A DNA stretch of 64,000 nucleotides from Agrypnia vestita (Eukaryota > Arthropoda > Insecta > Trichoptera > Phryganeidae). The stretch covers positions 124,001 to 188,000 of the forward strand of contig JADDOH010001544.1 in assembly GCA_016648135.1 (NCBI GenBank), read 5' to 3'. Within the stretch, counting starts at the first letter, position 1; each line of letters opens with the position of its first letter. The notes beneath the pieces are model-generated. The model made no database searches. It worked only from the letters and a program-made list of their open reading frames with translations, and was not told the DNA's origin. This document shows, piece after piece, positions 55,206 to 64,000 of the stretch. Made by a program: the position numbers and the translations under genes.

Positions 55206-56265
55206 AGGTTACTATTTAGAGAATACCTACGATGATAACAAAAATCACGATAATGTACCATTAAATTTAAGACGTAAAATCATCATTTATTTAAAAAAAA
55301 TACTTTAAGGTAATTAATGCCTGTAATTATGGTAACCTGTCTTCCTAGAAAAATTCTGATGCCCGACAACTGCCCGACGGCCGATTGCCTGACAAGCCAC
55401 CTTAAAAAAACTTAAATTCTAATATAAGCATTTGCATATTTTTACAGTTCAACTTAAAACAGAATTTTCTCAGTTACTTGATAATTTAAGTATGTACGAG
55501 TATAATTATTTAAAATTGTATTTTAAAATAAAACTAGTATTCAAAACAATGTGGAAAGGTATATATAGACTTAAATGTTCTTAGGTAAGCCACTAGATAA
55601 AAAATATTCAAATACAATTTAAAATTTGATGTTTTTAAGAAATTTAGAATTTATGCATATTTTTACAAAAATATTATGCATTTAGTGCAAAAAAATTTTC
55701 TTGTTAATCTAAAAAAAGAAAAAGAGATCGTCGGAAGTTAGGTTATTTGGCAGTTGGCATTCTGGAAGTCAGCTTGTCGGACAGTCATCATGTAGGGTAT
55801 ACAGCTGTCAGCCAATCGGCTGCCGGAAAGCTGACCAGACCCGAAAAATTCATGCGTTAATTCGAAAACAAGTGCAAGAAAATTCTAAAATTTTAAAATA
55901 TCTTACTAACTAATATTAAAATGAACGATTACCAAAGGGAAATGAACCTGAAAATTTTTCTTTTCGAGAAACACTGAGATATTAAAAATATTTTACTAAC
56001 TAAATTTGAAATGAATTGACGAGTCCAGAGAATATTATTTTATCATCTAATTTGTTTTCTAAAGCAAATATAATTTGTTCACCCTCACAAGAAAAAACAC
56101 ATAATTTTAATATACTCAAAATGAACATTTTAAATTGTTGAGTAAATTTCGGAAATATCCGAAATAAAATGTATTTTAACCAAATGCGACAGACGCCCCT
56201 TATTATCACTAATTACACTTTTATAGTGAAGTATTAACAATGCCAAACTTGTACCGATACTAAGG
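55206..56265. other. Intronic, weak degenerate repeats
   Basis: No gene. CCGACAACTGCCCGACGGCC (55364) and AGCCAATCGGCTGCCGGAAA (55811) are higher-GC islands with partly complementary words (GCCGATT, AATCGGC), possibly the ends of a decayed element. Confidence 0.3.
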
Positions 56266-56269
56266 GTAC

Positions 56270-56660
56270 GGCCACACTCGCCTACCCCCAACTTTACGGG
56301 GGGTGGGAGGAAGGGAATGATTAATGAACATTATATGAACGGCTAAGTACCGTGTAATTTGCAAATACAATGCATAATTACCCTTGATTACTTTCTCTCT
56401 CATCGTCCAACGGGGCTGCAAACATGCGAGCGAGATGGCAGCACAAAATTAACCCATCTTCGCAAAACGACGATAGCATTTCAAGACAGAATCAAACTAA
56501 TCTAGTCTTCCCACTTTCTCGCGAGGTTTAGGGATTCAGCCGCGCGTTTTTTATCTCTTTTTTACGTTGTGTTATTCAGTAGCCGAAGCAATGAGCTGAG
56601 TTCGGGAGCTTTTCTGTCTCGAGTTAACAAAGTTCAGGCTTAAAGTGAATTATGAGCGAG
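56270..56660. promoter_or_regulatory. Candidate intronic regulatory block
   Basis: Higher-complexity sequence: GTACGGCCACACTCGCC, a GGGGGGTGGGAGG run, GGGGCTGCAAACATGCGAGC and CAGCCGCGCG. It looks single-copy. Regulatory function is conjecture. Confidence 0.25.
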
Positions 56661-58175
56661 ACGTGTGGATAAAAATAATTCTAATTAATTGGAGGATAAA
56701 GAGGAACTTTAATTTGTAATTAATAATAAAAGTTAAATGAAGAGTAAGCCAATGAATAATTAACATCCCAGAGAAATAATAATTAGTCCCATATTTTTAT
56801 ATAATCATGTTTATGAAAGGGGCGAAAACACGATGAATATTTTACTACTTAAATCATAGATTTTTTTTTTTATATGAAATTGATTTTATAGATAAAAAAT
56901 CTAATATTTATTATAAAGCGGGAAGTTTGTTTGTTCGATACAACTGAAATTCTCGACCGCTGAACTCTGGCTTCCTAATATATTTTCGCCGCTTATTTCT
57001 TCTGGAATTTCTTAGTCGTTATTTCTATCATGAGATAAGAAGCTTTGAAATATCCAATTATTTCTGTATTTTTTATTCGATATTTTTCAATATGGAAAAA
57101 GATTTTAGGTATATAAAGTGCAGGGGAATATTTTAATTATTTTTTTACTCTTCAAAAGACTAAGAGGTCCAATCACAGAAACGGAACATATCAGAAAATA
57201 TCCAGGCTTAAGTAAATCACATAGATTATTTGTGCATGAAGCTAGTCTCATTTCCACTGGGCTACGAAGGCCGCCATATTAAATACACATTTATTTTTCC
57301 ACCATTTTTGTATTTATTCAATTATTGTTAGATGTTGGTTCTTCCAATAAATAAAATAAAATAAAAAATATACAAAAATCGGAAAATCGGGCGAAGCTGG
57401 GTACTAAATAAATCTAGTTGACAACAATTTTAATATTGAAAAATTTATATAGCGCCATTTTCATAAAAAAAGTGAAGGGTACTTCACATATAAACTGTTT
57501 ATTTTTACACTAGTATTTTAAAAAAAATGTGCGCTTATGGATAAGATTTGTGAATGGGCGCAATTATATCACTCTATAAAAAAAAAGTGTTTGAAATGCT
57601 GTTCCTTTTTACGGATGGCAGAAAACTATGGGGATTCATTCCGTCGACATAAATATAATGACATGAATGGACCCGTCAAGAGCGCGAGCGGGTTCAAATT
57701 TTACGTCATTTTCTACTCGACCACGGCACTGATGACAGCACTTGAATCGAATCCTGTGTATAATCTCTGCAATAAACCCAGTGTAAGCCATGTGACTATT
57801 GTATATTATACATTATGCATCAATTTTTAAAACACTGAATGAGCCTGGTGTTACAGTCGGACTCTTTCATCAAAATTTTATAAATTGGTGACCACAGACC
57901 CCAAAACTTCTCCAAAGAGTTATGAAATTAATATTGATTTTTAAACATCATTGTATAGTAAGTCGTAAATATCCATCAAAATAGCAGGTAATTTACAAAA
58001 TTTTCTGTAAGCCTAACTGAGTTTTACACACAAACTACCAAAATATATACACATGAACTAACGTAAATTTCTTGTCCACAATCTGGCGCCACGTCTGATG
58101 CCAATATTTTTGCCTTGCATAAAAGAATTACTAGAAGCTTGTAAATTTTGAAAAAAAAAATGAAAGTATCAAACT
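56661..58175. other. Intronic, nothing recognised
   Basis: A 97-codon plus frame at 57537-57830 (MDKICEWAQLYHSIKKKCLK...) has no family resemblance and no visible splice or promoter context; treated as chance. Confidence 0.4.
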
Positions 58176-58182
58176 AAATCCT

Positions 58183-58342
58183 AATAATAATAATTTAGTT
58201 ATCAGTCCGTCTGTCTTTTCTTGTAACTTCGTGTAACGTCCGTAACTTATTTTATAAAAACTTTTTTTTATAAATAAATAAATGTTTATTATTTAGGAAC
58301 CGACATGTAAAAGTACCGTCATTTTTGACGGGTTAGGGCTAG
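58183..58342 (+). mobile_element. Helitron-like non-autonomous element, copy 8 (short)
   Basis: Starts near TAATAATAATTTAGTTATCA with GTCCGTCTGTC, then AACTTCGTGTAACGTCCGTA, AACCGACATGTAAAAGTACC, the CCGTCA-TTTT-TGACGG hairpin, GTTAGGG and CTAG before T. It lacks the tRNA-like middle, like copy 2. Confidence 0.65.
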
Positions 58343-60320
58343 TATTTTTATAAATTACATATAATTTCTTAGTAAATAAATCCCTTATGTACATATTATA
58401 AAAATGTGTCTTTATTTAAGAGATTTAGAACAAAAAAATACGTCTTGTATAGTAGGCGATTTATTTATGCAAGAATAATGCTCAAACTGCATTATAAATG
58501 TGTCCTAGTCATACGCAAAGGGGGATATTCTTCCGCTGTGACCCATTCCTACAAAACGGGTTCAATTCATCTTTGTACATTTTTATACTCCGCGGTTATA
58601 CCTCCCTAAATCAAGATATGTTTCTGTTGAAGTAATAACGTCATTAGATGACATAATTCAGATCTTCTTTCAAGAAGCCTCAACCAACAGCGTGTTAAAA
58701 CAGCAGAATCTAAAACTACTGGAAGATGCTGTTAATCTAAAGTCCATCTGAATATTGCTGCTTGAACCTTTGTATCATCGTAATACCTGGAGTCGGAATA
58801 TTAAGATGTCAGCAATGTCTAAGTCGTGCAGATTAATGGTAGTAAGTGAATATATATTATTCGTGATTCACTCCTTATTGTGAAATTTATTTCATTTTTA
58901 ATGAGTGAATTGGTGTACTTATAAATTTAAAAAATATGTTCCCAGGATTTCATGAACGATTGGAATATTCTTCTGTGCAATTGTCTTCTGTGTAGTCTTC
59001 TGAGCATTTGTGACAAAGATCTTTGACTCCTGAGACCTCGCAGGGTTGCGAAAATGGATTTTGAACAGGACTCTCTGAAGGATTTTTAAAGACATGCCAA
59101 CGTGCTCCGTGACGTTTCACATGTTTTTTTAAAACTTATGGATACTCAAAAATATACGAAAAAATAAATATTAAAAATTAGTCACATAAAATATTATATT
59201 ATCGATATTTGAATTGGGAAAGTATATTTATTTAAAAACAAAAAATAAATAAATTATGTTTTCAAACTCATAATAAATAAAAAACCACTAATGGTATCAT
59301 GGTTTTATAGAATATCAAAACTAAAATAAAAAGACTAAACTTATTTTAAAAAAGGATATCTAAAACCAGTACCATCATAAAAATTATATGTAATATATTT
59401 ATTTAAATTTAAATAACTGTCTTGTGTTACGTATGTCTATATATATTGTACAAAGCTAAAGTTATTGTCTCTCACTATAAAATGAAAACTTTCAGCAGAG
59501 GATGAATAACATTGCTTTAACTGAATTTATAATCTCTATACAGTGTAATGGCAATCAGGCTAAGGACAATCTCCACCCAGTGTGAAGGGAAATGTAGGAG
59601 TGTTAAAAATATGGCAAACGTGTGAATGTTTAAAATTAATTTACGTTGTCCCTAGACATTCAGTTAACGACCGAAGCTATTTGCTAAGTAAGTGCTCCAA
59701 CGGTCAATCCATATTTTACCAAACCGTTCTGCGTTAAAGTTTTAATTGTCTACTTTTAAACACTCGTTAATGACTGTTGTAGAGTGTGCCGCTCCTGTAA
59801 ACTATGGAATAATGGAGATGTATGTATCCGAGGCGCCATCTTATGTCTATTAGGTGGGGCCGGGAGGGCGAGGTGGGGCCTAAGGGTTGCTGCTCTCCGG
59901 GATCTGCACATAAGGGATCATTTATTACAATTAAATTGTTGATGGGGTACTTATCTACGCCTACCTTTCTCAAATACAAACACTCACGATAGAAGTAAAT
60001 ACGTTTACTAAATCGGAAATATTACCAACTTCTAAATATTTTTTATATATACCTAATCTTTTAAGAAATAATCCGCATCTCATATTTTCACATTGATAAA
60101 ATATCATCACAAACCGTAAGTATCTTCAATAGTAGACTTAAGCAATTTTACCTTTCCAAAAACCTAGTTTAACCCTTCCTTTTTGCCATCTATCTCGTAA
60201 TCATGGAGCTAATTTTGTCACTATAATATTTTATATCGAAATATATTTCAATTGCTATACTAAATTGCGTGGTTGGTTGGAAAAAATTGCCAACTGGCAA
60301 TAAGCCCGCTATTTTAATAA
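58343..60320. other. Intronic or intergenic, nothing recognised
   Basis: No supported gene. A GC-richer patch at 59820-59910 (GGTGGGGCCGGGAGGGCGAG) is isolated. Confidence 0.4.
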
Positions 60321-60323
60321 TAT

Positions 60324-60910
60324 ATTAACAAGGCTAAAAATAATGGCGCACTTCTGTCACATGTCACAACAACATTATCGAAGATTCCAGAACGGCCTAG
60401 CGTAATCTACGGCTTCTGAGAAGCTTCGAGAAACATCTACAAAAGCCTGGAAGTCAAGAGAAAGTTCTCGTAAATATTAGGAACGCTTTGAAGGCTCGAT
60501 ATCAGAAGATATAAATAGGACCGTGGGCGGGAGTAACGGGTTGTTGTTTGACAGCGAAACCGAAGCGAAAGTATCCGCGAGATGCGAAAGCCAGGGTGGC
60601 CAAGCGAGCGGTAATTCGACAGCGAATACTTTAGAAAGTTTTTAAAGAGGGAAATACACCGAAGCGAAATAATACGTACGGAAATTGGATGAAATGTTCT
60701 GGTGAATAGTGAATAAAGTGTTAAAGCGATTATTAAGTATCTATTTTCGAGTGATAAATTTACGAAACAGTTTAATTTAAATAATAGCGTTAAGTCAAAG
60801 AATGTTAAGTGACTCTGTATGTTTGATTAATCAATTAATCAGTAATCAATAAATCCTGTATTATATTCCAGCGTTTTCTTTCATTCCTTCCGCAGCCACG
60901 ATACGTGACA
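60324..60910 (+). mobile_element. Solo LTR, Gypsy-type
   Basis: Ends GTGACA followed by ATAT; the left end near TAACAAGG follows ATAT. Shared with 30848-31396 (inverted): AATGGCGCACT, ACATTATCGAAG, a CCGCAGCCACGATACGTGAC end. It shows LTR promoter signals: TATAAATAGG at about 60510 and AATAAA at about 60849. No internal coding or second LTR. The first bases appear mutated from TGTAAC. Confidence 0.7.
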
Positions 60911-61194
60911 ATATGTACCTATACATAATAATTTATAACCTTAATTTAATTAAATATCCGCGTGAAGAAGATGTTCTGCCGCTTTGATATCTGATAAACC
61001 CTAGATTACGAATGTTTTTCGTCAAATCCTATGTTCTAAGTATTACTTTATGGAATGGAAGCCGGATACTGCCGATAAAATGATAAGATGAAACACGTGA
61101 TATATGGATGGATAGAATCACGAATGAAGATGATAAAGTTAGGATGAATAAAGGAAATGAAGTATTTAAAATAATAAAAACACCAAAAAATATA

Positions 61195-61903
61195 CCTCGG
61201 AAATGTCAATTTTCAATTATTCACAACTATTTATAAGACATATGTGAGACCTCTCCTCGAATATGCCTCTCAGATCTGTAATCCATATTTTGCTAAAGAT
61301 ATAGTTTAAAGGTGCTGATACACATGCTCATTTAGTGGCACGTGAGCATGCGCAGTATCGACCTTCTTTAGGCCTTGCTTATTAGTGGCATGTGTGTACG
61401 CACATTGCTAGTAATGAGCATGCCACTAGCCATACAACCGCCGGTTGATTTATGAGTACGCCACTAAGTGGCATGTCACTAATAAGCATGTGTATCTAAG
61501 GCTTTACTGAAAAATGTTCAGAAACGAGCCACAGAATCGCCTTTAGGTCTTAAAAACCTGGAATACGCGGAAAGGCTAAGGAGTCTAGAAACTGCCTACT
61601 CTTCAGGAGCGACGAGCAAGAGGTCATCGAGACATTTAAGATTCTATCGGGCTACAACAACTCAATATTCCTAATATGGCAGATTTGTTTGCGTTGAACA
61701 CCTATGTGGGCCTTCGAGGACATCACCTGAAGCTGAACGAGTCTCGGTTCTCGTGTAACCCAATAAAGCATACATTAAGCAATAGCGTGGTCAATATGTG
61801 GAACAGTTTTCTTGAGGGCGTTGTGTCTGCAGTCGGTGTCAATCAATTTAAGAATAGGCTGGACATTCAAATAAGAGACTGTGATATGGGCCTATCAGCT
61901 TAA
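61195..61903 (+). pseudogene. CR1-type LINE, reverse transcriptase C-terminus, interrupted
   Basis: Pieces in order: YKTYVRPLLEYASQICNPYF (about 61228-61290), then after an inserted MITE LKNVQKRATESPLGLKNLEY, AERLRSLETA, and an open frame with VGLRGHHLKLNESRFSCNPI, NSVVNMWNSFLEGVVSAVGV and NQFKNRLD to a stop at 61901-61903. VRP.LEYA....P, VQ.RAT, RGH..KL and VV..WN.....VV.A..VN.FK.RLD are the known C-terminal signature of CR1/L2-type LINEs. At least two frameshifts. 61904-62110 is probably its 3' UTR. Confidence 0.8.
61309..61504. mobile_element. MITE inserted in the CR1 LINE remnant
   Basis: AAGGTGCTGATACACATGCT at the left faces AGCATGTGTATCTAAGGCTT at the right. TA flanks both sides. Removing it rejoins the LINE reading (FAKDI ... 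KNVQKR). GTGGCATG and its complement recur inside, so most of the 196 bp can fold. Confidence 0.75.
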
Positions 61904-62110
61904 GCTGCCTGCCCATTATCGATAGCAATAATGTAATAAGACGACTTCCAGAGAGATTTCAGATCTTGCACATTACAATGATGATTATCAGAAATCGGGG
62001 CTTTGGAAGAAGAAGAGCAATGGCTCGACCTACTGAAAAACTTTTTCGGAGGACAAGACAAAGGCACGAGTATAAGAAGAATATGAAGCGTTATTCGCAT
62101 GTTTTCATGT

Positions 62111-63540
62111 TATAGAATTGACATTGGATCTTGTTTTATGTTATCATCTGACTGTTTTTGTTACGTTATCTTGCGACTCGATATATAAATGTTTATTTTA
62201 TAATCTTATGGACTGAATGATTCGATTTCATGAAAAAAAATTTACGTCATAAAACATTAAATTATTCAAATATTTAATGTCTTATTGTCATTAAAAAAAA
62301 TGACATTTGATTAAATCGAAGACTTATAAAATATTTACAATTTATCAGTTCTTTGCATAAATATAGACAGGAAAAATTAATAGGTATTTTGAAAACAATT
62401 ATACAAATATAAATTACAAATACTCAAAATCGGTCTTCGAAATCATGCATAATAACCCGTTTATATGAATAAACGCAATATCATTAAACGTCGCGTTTTA
62501 ATATTTTCTATAATCGTACGTATTACAAATCATAGTAAATTTAGGAATTTTAAATAAATAAATATAAACCTAGATTAGTTATAATTAAATACAGTTTAGA
62601 TGATCTGATTTAAATAATATTACACACATGTGTTTGAATTTTGTTACGTTTGAAACGGCACATTCTTTTAATTAAACTCCCCTATTGTCAGCCCTCGTCG
62701 CGTAAGGGAGAGGTGGGGTCCATAGGGTGTCTGAAATGGTTGCAAATAGCGCCTTTAACAGGGTTGGTCATTAAATGGCACTGGAACGAATTATTCCTGC
62801 TATCAAAATATACTAATAACCCAGGGATCCTCAAAGGACAAACACTCGCAACATTAAACATTATATGCCTATCACTGATAGTTTAATTATTCATTACATA
62901 GATTAAGATACTAATGTTTATGGAATCAAAGTATTTCGCGTAATCGATATGCACATGTCTTAGCTTTAGCATGGGCCTTATTTATTTCGACGTGTAGCTA
63001 GGCTCTGGTCATTTCTCGAACTTCATCCGATTCCGTTGTATTGGAGATCATAATTTTATCCTGACTGCCAAAACTTATTCAAGCAACATGTATTTACTAC
63101 CTACTACCTACCCAATAATTATTGTTTCTATATGTTGTGGAAAGCCGTTCTTTAACCCTATAAATAGGATCTTCATCGTCTCGTAATCAAAGCCTCAGCC
63201 GAATACGACGCCAATACTACATCTTAAAGATGCTAATAGAAATCTAAAATAATTATCACTAGGCTTATAATTTCTGTTTCCACAGGATGTAGCCAAAATA
63301 TTTTATGGATTGGAAAATTTAACAGCAATTGTAATCAGACGTTCTATTGTGTGATTTTTTTTCCATGGCACGTAAAATATCTTTAATACGATCAATCACA
63401 CCACTTTGGATCAATCTGATTTAGCGACACAATAAAATAAATATTTATATTATAATAAAAAGCAGCATGATTAATAATATTATTAATTATTTTCGTGTCG
63501 GTGTTATTTAGCGCCAATCTCTATATAATTTGCAAAGCAA
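62111..63540. other. Nothing recognised
   Basis: No supported gene. A short GC-richer patch at 62690-62740 (CCCTCGTCGCGTAAGGGAGA) falls in an unmatched 81-codon frame. Confidence 0.4.
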
Positions 63541-63545
63541 TTAAG

Positions 63546-63561
63546 GTTGGGGGGGTTGGGG
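63546..63561 (+). other. G-run with quadruplex potential
   Basis: GGTTGGGGGGGTTGGGG offers several G tracts separated by TT. Isolated; no gene context. Confidence 0.4.
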
Positions 63562-64000
63562 ATGAGTTGTCGGGAGGTACAGTGTGAGCCAATGTCAACA
63601 TACTTTTCGTAATTTATATCCAGTACATTATTACTATTATAGTCGCGAAAACGACGATTTTAACGGCTACCCTTTTAATTGTAAATTTTAATGTCTTACG
63701 GTATATTACTCATGTATCAATCACATTGGCAAATATTTATTAATCAAGATTCTGTGATTTTGACGTTTCTTTATTAATTATTTATTATTTTTAGGTATGA
63801 AATTATATTTTTCCTGTAATTTTTGTAAATCAAACCACAAAATTGTTTATGTTTATCCATTTCCACTGCGTATATACTTACTGTATGTTAATATACACAG
63901 TTTACCTGAAGGAAAAATAAAGTCAATTAATAATATAATCTAACACAATGTTTTATGCATATTAAATTAGTTCGAAAACTATTTAATTATGAACTGCATG

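Noticed and set aside
57537..57830. 97-codon plus-strand frame
   Set aside because: Not recognisable and without promoter or splice evidence; left out as a gene.
51482..64000. Upstream exons of the NK6 gene in the window
   Set aside because: I looked on the minus strand for the first part of the homeodomain and for other GC-rich coding blocks and found none that read as NK6.

Overview
The window looks like nuclear DNA from an insect, most likely a moth or butterfly. It is strongly AT-rich and full of mobile-element remnants of kinds common in Lepidoptera: Helitron-like copies ending in a hairpin plus CTAG, RTE and CR1 LINE fragments, tRNA-derived SINEs, a mariner, PIF/Harbinger elements, Penelope-like remnants and solo Gypsy-type LTRs. 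There are no operons, ribosome binding sites or CRISPR arrays. Most short open frames are chance openings in repeats. The species call is an inference from repeat content and from one gene.

One cellular gene is certain. It is on the minus strand at 50543-51481 and is the exon carrying the second half of an NK6-type homeodomain (Drosophila HGTX, vertebrate Nkx6). The splice acceptor is at 51482-51483 and the exon runs 68 codons to a TAA at 51275-51277. The frame then stays open for 243 more codons to a TGA at 50543. This extension holds six tandem 14-residue repeats whose copies differ mostly at third codon positions, so it looks like selected protein sequence behind a stop codon. Programmed readthrough, removal of a 144-nt mini-intron containing the stop, or a base error are the candidate explanations. 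The upstream exons were not found; they probably lie beyond 64000, which makes 51482-64000 intron.

Layout. 1-6900: intergenic, with a Penelope-like remnant (about 1925-2430), a foldback carrying a ribozyme-like motif (3947-4216) and LTR-like debris. 6900-12800: Helitron copies, a deleted mariner (7764-8880), a decayed LINE and a Harbinger MITE. 12800-23600: SINEs, RTE debris, several foldbacks and a Helitron nested in a MITE. 23600-33700: two 3' ends of one LINE family with TTAG tails, a Penelope-like fragment with inverted arms (26042-26551) and a solo LTR. 33700-50500: MITEs, Helitron, SINE, two abutting perfect hairpins, a decayed Harbinger, a cluster of ribozyme-like repeats and a CpG-rich block (46600-46990). 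50543-51481: the homeobox exon. 51482-64000: intron with a palindromic minisatellite, candidate regulatory blocks, RTE and CR1 remnants and a solo LTR.

The second system-level signal is a dispersed RNA motif. At ten sites, plus one degraded arm copy, a CUGANGA-like box, a hairpin of changing sequence, GAAA and a short self-complementary stem recur in order. At the two sites with readable coding remnants the motif sits just downstream of a Penelope-like C-terminus. This matches small hammerhead ribozyme variants known from Penelope-like retroelements. All assignments are by eye, without database searches.
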